This document shows, one piece after another, positions 36,420 to 45,333 of a stretch of 64,000 nucleotides of DNA. This DNA comes from an uncultured Prochlorococcus sp. Lineage in GTDB: Bacteria; Cyanobacteriota; Cyanobacteriia; PCC-6307; Cyanobiaceae. The notes under the pieces are model-generated. The model was not told the DNA's origin. It was given only the letters and a program-made list of their open reading frames with translations, and searched no databases. The stretch covers positions 1 through 64,000 of the forward strand of contig CACAXN010000006.1 in the NCBI GenBank assembly GCA_902536455.1. The letters run 5' to 3'. The position numbers and the translations under genes were made by a program. The stretch's first letter is position 1. The number at the start of each line of letters is the position of its first letter.

Positions 36420-37640
36420 ATGGAATATAAAGCAAGTAATTTAAAGGTACAAAAACAATTAATTTCTTCTAAAAATATCTTATTTATTCAAGACATTGAC
36501 GGAGTTTGTATCCCTTTAGTTAAAGATCCAATGACTAGAGAGTTAGAATCAAAATACATTTATGCAGTAAAAAAATTTGCCGAGGAATTCTTTGTATTAA
36601 CATGCGGTGAACATGAAGGTCCAAGAGGAGTTAATAGAATAATAGAAAGAAGTTTAGGGAGCACTACTGAGCCTAAAAACAAAGAGCTATATTTAAGAGG
36701 TTTAGCTGCCTGTGGAGTAGAGTATCAAGACACCAACGGTGAAATAAGTTTTGAAGGAGTCTCAGAAAAAGAACTAAATTTTTTATCAAAAGTACCTAGT
36801 TTAATAGGACCAAAATTTAATTTCATAGTTAAGAATATTTTTCCTGAACTTAGTCAAGAAGATATCAATTTTCACGCAGTAAAATCAATATGTGAAACAC
36901 GCTTCTCGCCAACCATTAATTTTAATAGTCTATTTGATTTAGTACAAAAAGATTCTGATAAAAGAAGACTTATTCAAATAAGTTTTGAAAAGATGATGAA
37001 TGAAATCATCTTAAAAGCTGAATCCGAAGGCCTCAAAAACTCATTTTTCCTTCATATTTCACCAAATTTAGGTAAAAAAAATGGTAGAGAAACAATTAAA
37101 CTCTCTTCAAAAGATGATATTGGATCAACAGATATACAATTACTTATCAAAGGAGCAGTTAAAGATTCTGGAGTTTTATTTCTATTAAATAAATTTATTG
37201 AGATTAAAACTGGCAGAGCTCCTTTTGGAACTAATTTTAATTTTAGAAATTCGCCAAAATCTTTCAAAGATAAGATTGATTTATGCAAAAGATCTATTTA
37301 TATAGATGATATGCCTTTAATAGTGGGAGTTGGAGACACAGTAACATCAAAAAAAAATAATGATGAGAAAAGTTATTCAAGAGGAGGAAGTGATAGGTCT
37401 TTTCTAGAATTTATACAAATATTAGGTAATGAATTTGGTATTGATAATAAAATCATTTTTGTGGATAGTAGTTCTGGTGAAGTTGAGAGACCTTCTACAA
37501 AAAAAACTGGTTTAATAGGAATTAGTGATATTTATGACAACTTAAAGTTTGATATAGTTTTTAAAAATGGTCCCAAAGAATATATAAGTTGGTTCATTGA
37601 ACTTGCTAATAAGAGATCAAACTTTAAAAAAAATAGTTGA
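36420..37640 (+). CDS. ggpP: Glucosylglycerol-phosphate phosphatase (GgpP/StpA-like)
   Basis: A 406-residue HAD-like phosphatase that matches from memory the Synechocystis salt-tolerance protein StpA, which dephosphorylates glucosylglycerol 3-phosphate to the osmolyte glucosylglycerol. Shared blocks: FIQDIDGVCIPLVKDP (about 22-37, nucleophile D25 and D27), FFVLTCGEHEGPRGVNRIIE (about 56-75), SFFLHISPNLG, IVGVGDTVTSKKN and GGSDRSFLEFIQ. No glucosylglycerol-phosphate synthase (ggpS) is in the window, and Prochlorococcus is generally thought to lack this osmolyte, so its true substrate deserves a check. The radical SAM gene follows after 38 bases. Confidence 0.85.
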   Translation: MEYKASNLKVQKQLISSKNILFIQDIDGVCIPLVKDPMTRELESKYIYAVKKFAEEFFVLTCGEHEGPRGVNRIIERSLGSTTEPKNKELYLRGLAACGVEYQDTNGEISFEGVSEKELNFLSKVPSLIGPKFNFIVKNIFPELSQEDINFHAVKSICETRFSPTINFNSLFDLVQKDSDKRRLIQISFEKMMNEIILKAESEGLKNSFFLHISPNLGKKNGRETIKLSSKDDIGSTDIQLLIKGAVKDSGVLFLLNKFIEIKTGRAPFGTNFNFRNSPKSFKDKIDLCKRSIYIDDMPLIVGVGDTVTSKKNNDEKSYSRGGSDRSFLEFIQILGNEFGIDNKIIFVDSSSGEVERPSTKKTGLIGISDIYDNLKFDIVFKNGPKEYISWFIELANKRSNFKKNS

Positions 37641-37678
37641 CTTTTTAATTTTCGAATGAAAATTTATAAATTATATAT

Positions 37679-38611
37679 ATGAAAGAAAAATTCCCCTCAA
37701 TATATAAAGAACCTATAGAAACCTTGCAAATTAATATAGGTTATAAATGCAACCAGGCTTGTAAGCATTGTCATGTCAATTCAAGTCCACTAAGGACTGA
37801 AAAGATGTCAAATGAAATCATATCTCTTATTCCAAAAATAATTGAAAAATACAAAATCAAGACTTTAGATATTACTGGTGGTGCGCCAGAACTTCACCCA
37901 GAGTTTAAAAACCTTATAAATAGTTTGAGCACAAAAAAAGTTGATATTATTGACAGGTGTAATTTGACAATTTTTTTTGAAGAAGGTTATGAAGATCTTC
38001 CACAATTTCTTGCAAAGAATAAAGTGATAGTTACGGCTTCGCTACCATGTTACGAAAAAAATAATGTTGAGTTTCAAAGGGGTCTTGGGGTTTTTGAAAA
38101 AAGTATTAATGCCATAAAAATTCTTAATGATTTAGGCTATGGAAAGAAAGAAAATGGATTACAATTAAATCTTGTTTATAATCCTGTAAACCCAATTCTT
38201 CCTCCTTCTCAGGAAATACTGGAGAAGGATTATAAGAAAATACTATTCGAAAAATATAATATCGTTTTTAATAATTTATACACAATAACTAATATGCCAA
38301 TAAATAGATATGAAGAATCTCTTAGAAGAGAAGGGAAACTAAATACTTATTACAAATTACTAAAAGAAAATTTTAATGAAAAAAACTTAGAAAATCTAAT
38401 GTGTAAAAAAACAATTAGCGTAAATTGGCTAGGAGAAATTTATGATTGTGACTTTAACCAACAGATAAATTTCCGAGAGAATAAAGGACCAAAGACACTT
38501 TTTGATCTATTGGATGAATCATTTACTTTTGACTACGGGGTAGCTGTAAAAGAACATTGTTTTGCTTGCACTGCAGGTGCAGGGTCAAGTTGTGGAGGAA
38601 CTTTAAGTTAA
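37679..38611 (+). CDS. arsS: ArsS-type radical SAM/Cys-rich protein
   Basis: A 310-residue radical SAM enzyme. The cluster motif is CNQACKHC (C24, C28, C31), in NIGYKCNQACKHCHVNSSP, with ITGGAPELHPEF near 65-76. The C-terminal Cys-rich domain ends CFACTAGAGSSCGG, the mark of the family holding ArsS, which with ArsM makes arsenosugar precursors (adding a deoxyadenosyl group to dimethylarsenic) in Synechocystis. No arsM is in the window. It follows ggpP by 38 bases on the same strand and faces a Fur-family regulator gene. Family is clear; the arsenic substrate is inferred. Confidence 0.88.
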   Translation: MKEKFPSIYKEPIETLQINIGYKCNQACKHCHVNSSPLRTEKMSNEIISLIPKIIEKYKIKTLDITGGAPELHPEFKNLINSLSTKKVDIIDRCNLTIFFEEGYEDLPQFLAKNKVIVTASLPCYEKNNVEFQRGLGVFEKSINAIKILNDLGYGKKENGLQLNLVYNPVNPILPPSQEILEKDYKKILFEKYNIVFNNLYTITNMPINRYEESLRREGKLNTYYKLLKENFNEKNLENLMCKKTISVNWLGEIYDCDFNQQINFRENKGPKTLFDLLDESFTFDYGVAVKEHCFACTAGAGSSCGGTLS

Positions 38612-38617
38612 AAACTG

Positions 38618-39073
38618 CTACATGCAATTAGGACAAATAGCTCTTACATTTAAAGAGGATTCAATTAGTTTAAAACCATTAACTTTTGCTGCAACTTTGC
38701 CTGCTTCTAAAACTTCTTCATTTTCGAATTCTTCTGTTCTTCCACACCTAATACAAATCAAATGATGATGGTCCGGCGTGTCGTTACTAAGCAATTCATA
38801 TCTGTGTCCGCCCTCACTGAGTTCTAATTCATGAAGCAAACCCATTTGTACTAAAAGTCTTAAAGTTCTATAAATTGTTGCTAGTGAAACTTTGGAGCTT
38901 GTTTTAACTAACTTTTCATGTACCTCTTCAGCACTAAGATGCTTTCCAGAACCAATATTTTCAAATAAATTAAGAACCTTAAGCCTTTGAGGAGTTAACC
39001 TCTTCCCATCTTTATGTAAACCGTCTCCAAGAGGAGATGTGATGACATTGTATTGAGAGGATAATGACAACAA
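38618..39073 (-). CDS. Fur-family metal/peroxide-responsive regulator
   Basis: A 151-residue regulator. The winged-helix part has RLTPQRLKVLNLF (about 25-37) and the recognition helix VSLATIYRTLRLL (about 62-74). The metal/dimer part has DHHHLICIRCG (about 100-110) and a C-terminal CPNC, two CxxC pairs of a structural Zn site. Fur, Zur and PerR cannot be told apart by eye; picocyanobacteria carry several. It starts on TTG. It is convergent with the ArsS-type gene (6 bases) and divergent from the isochorismatase gene. Confidence 0.9.
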   Translation of the reverse strand: MLSLSSQYNVITSPLGDGLHKDGKRLTPQRLKVLNLFENIGSGKHLSAEEVHEKLVKTSSKVSLATIYRTLRLLVQMGLLHELELSEGGHRYELLSNDTPDHHHLICIRCGRTEEFENEEVLEAGKVAAKVNGFKLIESSLNVRAICPNCM

Positions 39074-39187
39074 TTAACCCACAGCTATTCTCAATAATAA
39101 CTCTAGATGAGAGTAAAACAACTTTTTGATTTAAAATGTTTACTAAAGTTGTTCAAAATACTATGTTGAATATATCTTTAATTACAA

Positions 39188-39757
39188 ATGATGAATGGGC
39201 ATGAAAAATATTCTGACAAACTATCACCAAAAGTGAATGCTTTACTAATCGTAGATGTTCAGGAAAAAATTATAAGAGCAATATTTAAAAAGGATTCAAT
39301 AACCAAAAACATCAAAAAGCTAATAGATGCTTACCAAATTTTAGAAGAAAACATTTTTTTATCTGAACAGAACCCATTAAAATTGGGTGCAACGATACCT
39401 GAATTATTGCCCAAAAATGGATTTAGAAAATTTGAAAAAATGGAATTTAGTCTAGCTAAATTAGAAGAATTTTTAAAAGAACTTAAAGATAAGAAAATAA
39501 GTAATTTGATAGTTTGTGGGATCGAAACGCATATTTGTATTCAACAAACAGTCTTAGATTGTTTACAAAAAGGATTTGAAGTTATTCTCATATCAGATGC
39601 CATGGGGAGTCGAAATAGGGTAGATCATGAAATAGGATTACAAAGAATGACTAAGAGTGGGGCGATCTTAACAACAACTGAATCAATAATTTTTGAATTA
39701 TGCAAAACTGCGGATAGAAAAGAATTTAAAGAAATTAGAAATATAATTATGAGTTAA
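39188..39757 (+). CDS. Isochorismatase-family cysteine hydrolase
   Basis: A 189-residue hydrolase of the nicotinamidase/isochorismatase fold: catalytic Asp in ALLIVDVQEK (D23), a Lys in FRKFEKMEFS (about 80-89), and the nucleophile Cys in VCGIETHICIQQT, with the family's cis-peptide region just before it. ISDAMGSR follows. Likely an amide or enol-ether hydrolase; substrate not known. Divergent from the Fur-family gene; the channel gene follows after 62 bases. Confidence 0.85.
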   Translation: MMNGHEKYSDKLSPKVNALLIVDVQEKIIRAIFKKDSITKNIKKLIDAYQILEENIFLSEQNPLKLGATIPELLPKNGFRKFEKMEFSLAKLEEFLKELKDKKISNLIVCGIETHICIQQTVLDCLQKGFEVILISDAMGSRNRVDHEIGLQRMTKSGAILTTTESIIFELCKTADRKEFKEIRNIIMS

Positions 39758-39819
39758 AGAAAAATAAATACTGGTTTGTTGTTGAGAGATAATTTAAAAT
39801 TTTATTAGAGATAAATTTT

Positions 39820-40866
39820 ATGGTTTATTTGAATATGAAATTAGTTACTGAAAACTTCCTTCTAGCAATATCTATTTTTTTTATTGGAACTTTATTGTCG
39901 ATAATAATTTCTAAACTTTCAAAAATATTTTTTAAAAAGATTTCCAAAAGAACAAAAACAAATTTCGATGATTTTATTTTTGAGGTAATCTCTGGAGTTA
40001 TAAAACCTATAGGTTTACTCCTTTCATTTTATTTTTCAATTGACTATTTTTTTGCTGATGAAATAACTTTCATCTCTGTCTTATTGAATATTCTGAAATT
40101 ATTTATATTAATAATCATCATAAAAGCTCTCAACAAAGTTTTAATAAGATCTTTAACAGAATCGACCTCGAAAATTAATGATTCCTCAATTAGTTCAATG
40201 GTATCTTCACTAACTCCATTGATAAAAGCATTAACATGGACTATTGGTTCAATATTTTTCTTACAAAATATAGGTGTTCAAATGACTGCTATATGGGCTT
40301 TACTAAGTGCAGGAGGTATTGGAGCAGGATTAGCTTTGAAAGATCCAGTTCAGGAGTTTTTTGAATATATAACAATTTTGCTTGATAAACCTTTTCAAAA
40401 AGGTGAGTTTATAAAATCTGATGGAGTCCTCGGAATGGTTGAGAGGGTCGGAGTAAGATCCTCAAGGATAAGAAGTATTAATGGAGAAGTAATAGTAATG
40501 AGCAACAGCGCCCTAACAAATGGAATAATTTCAAATTACGCACAAATGGAAAAAAGGAGGTTAGTGCATAAATTAGGAGTTGTTTATGAAACCTCTCCAA
40601 AACTTATGAAATTGATTCCAATAATAATTGAAAAAATAGTTGAAGAGACAAAAGATGCGTCTTTTGATAGATGTCATTTCACAGATTTCGGCGACTTCAG
40701 TCTTAATTTCGAACTTGTTTATTACATCCCAACAAATAATTATCTCGCTGCAATGGAAGCTCAACAATCTATAAATTTAAGAATTATTGAGGAATTTGCG
40801 GTTAATAATATAGAGTTTGCATTCCCAACACAAACCTTAAATATTGAAAGTAACAAAGCCAAATGA
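39820..40866 (+). CDS. MscS-type mechanosensitive channel
   Basis: A 348-residue membrane protein with four or five hydrophobic helices. The pore helix and its following segment read AIWALLSAGGIGAGLALKDP (about 157-176), with the small-residue pattern of MscS TM3, then EFFEYITILLDKPFQKGEFI of the beta domain and the EVIVMSNSALTNGIISNY segment. It would release solutes on hypo-osmotic shock. The 3' end overlaps the facing SDR gene by 30 bases. Confidence 0.9.
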   Translation: MVYLNMKLVTENFLLAISIFFIGTLLSIIISKLSKIFFKKISKRTKTNFDDFIFEVISGVIKPIGLLLSFYFSIDYFFADEITFISVLLNILKLFILIIIIKALNKVLIRSLTESTSKINDSSISSMVSSLTPLIKALTWTIGSIFFLQNIGVQMTAIWALLSAGGIGAGLALKDPVQEFFEYITILLDKPFQKGEFIKSDGVLGMVERVGVRSSRIRSINGEVIVMSNSALTNGIISNYAQMEKRRLVHKLGVVYETSPKLMKLIPIIIEKIVEETKDASFDRCHFTDFGDFSLNFELVYYIPTNNYLAAMEAQQSINLRIIEEFAVNNIEFAFPTQTLNIESNKAK

Positions 40867-41838
40867 TCTACAAATCTCTTCACTTAAAATCCAGAGTTTT
40901 GAAGCCAACTCAGAATTATTTGCCTCATCACTAACCTCACTTTCAACTAATTTATGTTTTTTAAAAGATATAAGTTTATTACTTAAATGAACGTAACTAA
41001 TATTATTAAAATTTGAATCGAAAACAATTTCAGAAAGTATTTTACCAGCATTTTCAATACTTTCAGAAATTCCTAAAATATTTTTTGCAGCTTTAGAAAA
41101 AATTAAATATCCAAAGAGATTAAAACGTTTACTATATCTAAAAAAACCGGAATCATCATTTGGTATTACTAGACCAGGAGCCCAAGTAATTACAGAAATT
41201 TTACTGGAGGAAATTTTTAATTTTTTTTCAAGTTCTTTAGCAAACAAAATATTACATAACTTACTATTTTTATAAGCTTCATCAGCATTAAAATTTAAAA
41301 ATTGCCCAGTTACTTTTTTTCTAAAATCAACTAGTTTGTTAAGTCCCGCTTTCTTTCCTACATTGCCACCTGAACTTTTGGGGTCGTGAACATCTGATGA
41401 TGTAATAATGATTCTAGATTCTTCTTTATCTCTTACAAAATCTTTTAGGATATTCACCAAGTAAAAATGTGCAAGATGATTTACTGCAAAAGTTAGTTCT
41501 ATGCATTGTTTTGATACTTTAGGGTAAAAAGAGCCTGTATATTGTAATCCTGCATTTAAAACAACTACATCTAAAAATATCTTTTTAGTAATAAAGTAAT
41601 CTTTAATTTTTTTAATGTTCTCTAGATCAGAAAGATCACAATTTTCAATAATATTTAAATATTTACTGAAGTAATTTTTATCAAAATATTTCTCAATTGT
41701 TTTAAGAAATTCATTCTTTCTTAATTCAGATTTTATTACAACGTATAAATTATTTTTCGTCTTTAGTAAATTAATGGTGGCAAAAAGCCCTATGCCCGAA
41801 TTACCTCCAGTAATTAAAATATTTTTATTTTTAATCAT
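40837..41838 (-). CDS. Protochlorophyllide-reductase-like short-chain dehydrogenase
   Basis: A 333-residue SDR with ILITGGNSGIGLFA (about 7-20, NADPH site), VVLNAGLQYTG (about 92-102), FAVNHLAHFYL and the catalytic AYKNSKLCNILFAKEL (Tyr and Lys in YxxxK with the Cys after it, as in light-dependent POR). The C-terminal SELASKLWILSEEICRSFGF resembles the POR end. It differs from true POR in its glycine-motif region (GGNSGIG) and in insertions, so it is more likely a POR-like paralogue than the chlorophyll enzyme itself. Confidence 0.78.
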   Translation of the reverse strand: MIKNKNILITGGNSGIGLFATINLLKTKNNLYVVIKSELRKNEFLKTIEKYFDKNYFSKYLNIIENCDLSDLENIKKIKDYFITKKIFLDVVVLNAGLQYTGSFYPKVSKQCIELTFAVNHLAHFYLVNILKDFVRDKEESRIIITSSDVHDPKSSGGNVGKKAGLNKLVDFRKKVTGQFLNFNADEAYKNSKLCNILFAKELEKKLKISSSKISVITWAPGLVIPNDDSGFFRYSKRFNLFGYLIFSKAAKNILGISESIENAGKILSEIVFDSNFNNISYVHLSNKLISFKKHKLVESEVSDEANNSELASKLWILSEEICRSFGFVTFNI

Positions 41839-42061
41839 TTAACTTGCTATATTTTTTTATAATAAAAAAAATAAATAAAGTTTTTTTGTTTTGTAATCTT
41901 ATAAATTATTGTTAAAACACTGAAAACTTAGTCACTAGTAATTGAGTAATTTGATTATTATTAATCTACTCTCATTACAAGTATTGGATGAACTATATAA
42001 TCCTAAACGAAGAAGTAATATTTTGTTCCGTAAATTTCCTTAATCATAAGATTTATATTTA

Positions 42062-43345
42062 ATGTCAAAAGGAAACATGCCAGATGTTCTTGTTTTGGGT
42101 GCAGGGCCTGCAGGTATGGCAATTGCATCAGCTTTAGGGAAGGAAAAATTAGATGTTGAAGTGCTTTCTCCAAATGGACCAGATGAACCTTGGCCAAACA
42201 CATATGGCATTTGGGGGAAAGAAGTTGATCAACTCGGGCTTCAGGATTTACTTGAATATAGATGGAAGAATACTGTAAGTTTTTTTGGTCATGGCGCTTT
42301 AGAAGAACAGGACGACGAGAATAAAGCCACAGAACATTCACTAGATTATGGACTATTTGATAAGAAGAAACTCCACAATTTTTGGTTTAATGAATGTAAC
42401 AAGTCTTTTATTAAATGGCATCAAGGCTTTGCAAGCAAAATAAATTATGAAAAATATAAAAGTACAGTAACCACGAAAGATGGCGAGACTTATTCTGCAA
42501 GATTAGTAGTAGATGCGACAGGATATGATCCTGTTTTTCTTAAATTAAAATCGTGTGGTCCTTTAGCTGTACAAACTTGTTATGGGATAGTGGGTAATTT
42601 TAGTAAACCTCCACTGAAAAAAGGGCAGTTTGTATTAATGGACTATAGAAATGACCATCTTAATGAAGAGCAAAGAAAAGAACCGCCCACTTTTCTTTAT
42701 GCCATGGATATGGGAAATGGGAAATATTTTCTTGAAGAGACATCTCTTGGTTTGGTAAATCCTCTAACAATGGAAAATTTAAAAGAGAGACTAGAGAAGA
42801 GGCTCTCTTATAGAGATATATCAATCACAAGCATGCAACACGAAGAGCTGGGTTTGTTTTTACCAATGAATATGCCAATACCAGATTTCAAACAACAAAT
42901 ACTCGGATATGGTGGTGCTGCTTCAATGGTACATCCTGCATCCGGATATTTAATAGGAAATGTTTTAAGAAGAGCTCCACTTGTCGCAAAAGCAGTTTCA
43001 GAAGCAATTAAAAACAAAAATCTTAGTACCTACCAAATTGCTAGAAAAGGTTGGGAAACTTTATGGTCAAAAGAATTAATTAGAAAGAAATCACTTTACC
43101 AATTTGGATTAGAAAAACTCATGAGGTTTGATGAAAAACTATTGAGAGAATTTTTTGGCAGTTTTTTCCAACTACCTAAAAATCAATGGTATGGTTTTCT
43201 AACTGATACCCTTTCCCTAAGAGAGATTGTATATGCGATGTGGATAATGTTTATAAAGGCTCCATGGAGTGTAAAGAAAGGTCTTATGATTATGCATGGT
43301 AGAGAATTTAAAATGTTACTTAGGATAATATTTCCAAATATATAG
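42062..43345 (+). CDS. crtL: Lycopene cyclase, CrtL family (probably epsilon-type)
   Basis: FAD/NAD(P)-binding carotenoid cyclase, 427 residues. It has VLVLGAGPAGMAIASAL (about 9-25), PWPNTYGIWGKEVDQLGL (about 43-60), LVVDATGYDP (about 147-156) and YFLEETSLGLVNPLTMENLK (about 228-247) with the catalytic FLEETS motif, then GGAASMVHPASGY near 295. Prochlorococcus has both a beta- and an epsilon-type CrtL and makes alpha- and zeaxanthin-type carotenoids from them. The epsilon call rests on gene context as I recall it and is not proven by residues. The SDR gene follows after 7 bases. Confidence 0.88.
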   Translation: MSKGNMPDVLVLGAGPAGMAIASALGKEKLDVEVLSPNGPDEPWPNTYGIWGKEVDQLGLQDLLEYRWKNTVSFFGHGALEEQDDENKATEHSLDYGLFDKKKLHNFWFNECNKSFIKWHQGFASKINYEKYKSTVTTKDGETYSARLVVDATGYDPVFLKLKSCGPLAVQTCYGIVGNFSKPPLKKGQFVLMDYRNDHLNEEQRKEPPTFLYAMDMGNGKYFLEETSLGLVNPLTMENLKERLEKRLSYRDISITSMQHEELGLFLPMNMPIPDFKQQILGYGGAASMVHPASGYLIGNVLRRAPLVAKAVSEAIKNKNLSTYQIARKGWETLWSKELIRKKSLYQFGLEKLMRFDEKLLREFFGSFFQLPKNQWYGFLTDTLSLREIVYAMWIMFIKAPWSVKKGLMIMHGREFKMLLRIIFPNI

Positions 43346-43352
43346 TTTAAAA

Positions 43353-44060
43353 ATGAGAACCATACTAATAAGTGGAGCCAATAGAGGTATTGGACTAAAT
43401 ATTGCACATAAAGAATTAAAAGAAGGAAATAGAATTAGTGTCGGGATAAGAGATTTAGAAGCATTAAAAGGAAGTATTATTGATCCACATAAATGGCCAA
43501 AAGGAAGAATTTTAGTCAACCAATATGATGCATTGAAAAAAATTACTGCCGAAAATTGGATAAAAAATACATTAAATGAATTTGGAGGATTTGATTCAAT
43601 AATAAATTGTTCTGGAGTATTATCTAAAGTTCCTTTTTTATTCAAAGATGGTGATGAAGAAGATATTTTAAATACACTAAATATCAACTTTTTGGCAATT
43701 TGGAATTTATGTAGGCTTTCTTGGGATCATTTATGTACCTCAGGGAGAGGAAGAATTATTGTTTTAGTTTCAATGAGTGGGAAAAGATCTAAAGGGGATT
43801 TAGCAGCTTATTCTTCTTCAAAGTTTGCTTTGATGGGATTATGCCAAACAATGAGAAATAAAGGTTGGGATAAAAATATAAGGATTTCGGCAATTTGCCC
43901 AAGTTGGGTTAATACAGAAATGGCCCAAAACATCTCTTCCCTAGACAAATCAAGCATGACACAGCCTGAAGATATTGCTGAAATATGCTCAACGATTCTG
44001 AAGTTGCCTACCCAATCAGTACCATTTGAAATAGCCTTAAATTGTAATTATGAAATTTAA
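43353..44060 (+). CDS. Short-chain dehydrogenase/reductase
   Basis: A 235-residue classical SDR: ILISGANRGIGLNIA (about 4-18, cofactor site), INCSGVLSK near 85, VSMSGKRSKGDLAAYSSSK (about 137-155, with Ser, Tyr and Lys of the triad) and ICPSWVNTEM. NADP or NAD choice and substrate unknown. It sits 7 bases behind the lycopene cyclase gene and is probably co-transcribed, so a role in carotenoid or lipid metabolism is possible. Confidence 0.87.
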   Translation: MRTILISGANRGIGLNIAHKELKEGNRISVGIRDLEALKGSIIDPHKWPKGRILVNQYDALKKITAENWIKNTLNEFGGFDSIINCSGVLSKVPFLFKDGDEEDILNTLNINFLAIWNLCRLSWDHLCTSGRGRIIVLVSMSGKRSKGDLAAYSSSKFALMGLCQTMRNKGWDKNIRISAICPSWVNTEMAQNISSLDKSSMTQPEDIAEICSTILKLPTQSVPFEIALNCNYEI

Positions 44061-44599
44061 CCTAATTTGAAAATTAAGTAAGCCATTGAGAGCATTGCAA
44101 TTGCAATAAATAAACCTTTTATTCGATTAGTTAACAATGAAAAAAGAGATAAATCTTCAGAAAAGTATCCCCCAAAACTACCTGTAATAAATAATACAAC
44201 CATTGGAAGAGAGGCCATTCCAAAAGAATATGATATAACTTTTGCAAATCCAAAATTTAAATAATTAAAAATAAAGAAACTTAATGAAAACAATAAAAAA
44301 GATGCAAATAGAGTAATGGAAACTTCAGCATCTAAAGTGTGAGGTAAGCTTCCCTTTAATTCAAATTGCTTTTTGCATTCTCTAATTTGTCTTTTAGAAA
44401 GCTTTAAATAACCTGTTTCAGGAATTCTTTCGGACTTATATTTTCTTAGTAATCTTGCTTCAAGAGTTTCTGGCTCCTTTGTCATAATTGATGTTAATAA
44501 TTCATCTGGTTTTAATTTCTTAATTTTCTTCTCAAGATTATACGTTTTGCCAATTCTATATAGGTCTCCCACTCTAATAAGGTAAACATATCCTGACAT
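44057..44599 (-). CDS. GIY-YIG-like (T5orf172) domain fused to membrane helices
   Basis: A 180-residue protein. Residues 1-70 look like a GIY-YIG-type module: YVYLIRVGDLYRIGKTYNLE (about 4-23) with the two Gly-centred strands, a Lys-rich helix, and ETLEARLLRKYKSERIPETG with an Arg and Glu in fitting places. The C-terminal part (about 95-180) has three or four membrane helices. Such a fusion would tether a nuclease-like or DNA-binding module to the membrane. Its stop overlaps the SDR gene end by 4 bases. Confidence 0.68.
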   Translation of the reverse strand: MSGYVYLIRVGDLYRIGKTYNLEKKIKKLKPDELLTSIMTKEPETLEARLLRKYKSERIPETGYLKLSKRQIRECKKQFELKGSLPHTLDAEVSITLFASFLLFSLSFFIFNYLNFGFAKVISYSFGMASLPMVVLFITGSFGGYFSEDLSLFSLLTNRIKGLFIAIAMLSMAYLIFKLG

Positions 44600-44673
44600 T
44601 TGCGTTGTAAAATTGATACTGTTCCTATTTAGATAATACTAAAAGAATCAGAGAAATTAAAAGTTTTTACAAA

Positions 44674-45333
44674 ATGAAAAACGATATTTTATATTCATTT
44701 CGAAGATGTCCATATGCAATTCGTGCTCGATGGGCTCTATTAATTTGTGAAATAAAAGTAGAGATAAGAGAAATTGATTTAAAAAATAAACCTCTTGATT
44801 TTCTTAATAAATCAAAGACAAAAACCGTTCCAATACTTATTAAAAAAGATAGTGAAGTTATTGAAGAAAGTCTTGAAATAATCCTATGGGCACTCTCAGA
44901 ATCAAAAAGAGGAAACATTAAATTAATTTATTTACCTGATAATAAAAAGAAAGATATTTTTGAAATAATTAATGAAAACGATAATGAATTCAAATATCAC
45001 TTAGATCGATTTAAATATTCGACAAGATATCACGATAATAATGAAGAATTTCATTTCACAAATGCGATTAAATTCATCAAGAGGTGTAACGAACTACTTG
45101 TAGAAAACAAATATTTTTTTGGAGATAGCCCCACAATCGCTGATTGGTCTATTTGGCCTTTTATAAGACAATTTAGAATCGCTTGTGAAAGTCAAAAAAG
45201 GACAGATTATTTCGAACCCTCAATAAAAAACTGGCTGGATTCTTTTGAAAATAATGGAAAATTTAAATCCTTAATGTATAAGTACGAATTATGGGAACCA
45301 AATTCTAGAAAGAATTATTTTCCTTCAAATTAG
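44674..45333 (+). CDS. Glutathione S-transferase family protein
   Basis: A 219-residue protein with a thioredoxin-fold N-terminal domain, beginning FRRCPYAIRARWALL (about 9-23, Cys14 as the likely thiol site) and TVPILIKKDSEVIEES (about 51-66, with the cis-Pro), and a helical C-terminal domain with SPTIADWSIWPFIRQFRI (about 150-167, the N-capping Asp). This is the layout of an omega-like or Grx-like GST, probably a thiol transferase or dehalogenation/reduction enzyme. Partner not known. Confidence 0.83.
   Translation: MKNDILYSFRRCPYAIRARWALLICEIKVEIREIDLKNKPLDFLNKSKTKTVPILIKKDSEVIEESLEIILWALSESKRGNIKLIYLPDNKKKDIFEIINENDNEFKYHLDRFKYSTRYHDNNEEFHFTNAIKFIKRCNELLVENKYFFGDSPTIADWSIWPFIRQFRIACESQKRTDYFEPSIKNWLDSFENNGKFKSLMYKYELWEPNSRKNYFPSN

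Noticed and set aside
42003-42341. 112-codon minus-strand frame
   Set aside because: Antisense to the well-supported lycopene cyclase start; low-complexity sequence without motifs.
43316-43687. 123-codon minus-strand frame
   Set aside because: Antisense to the lycopene cyclase end and the SDR cofactor site; a shadow.
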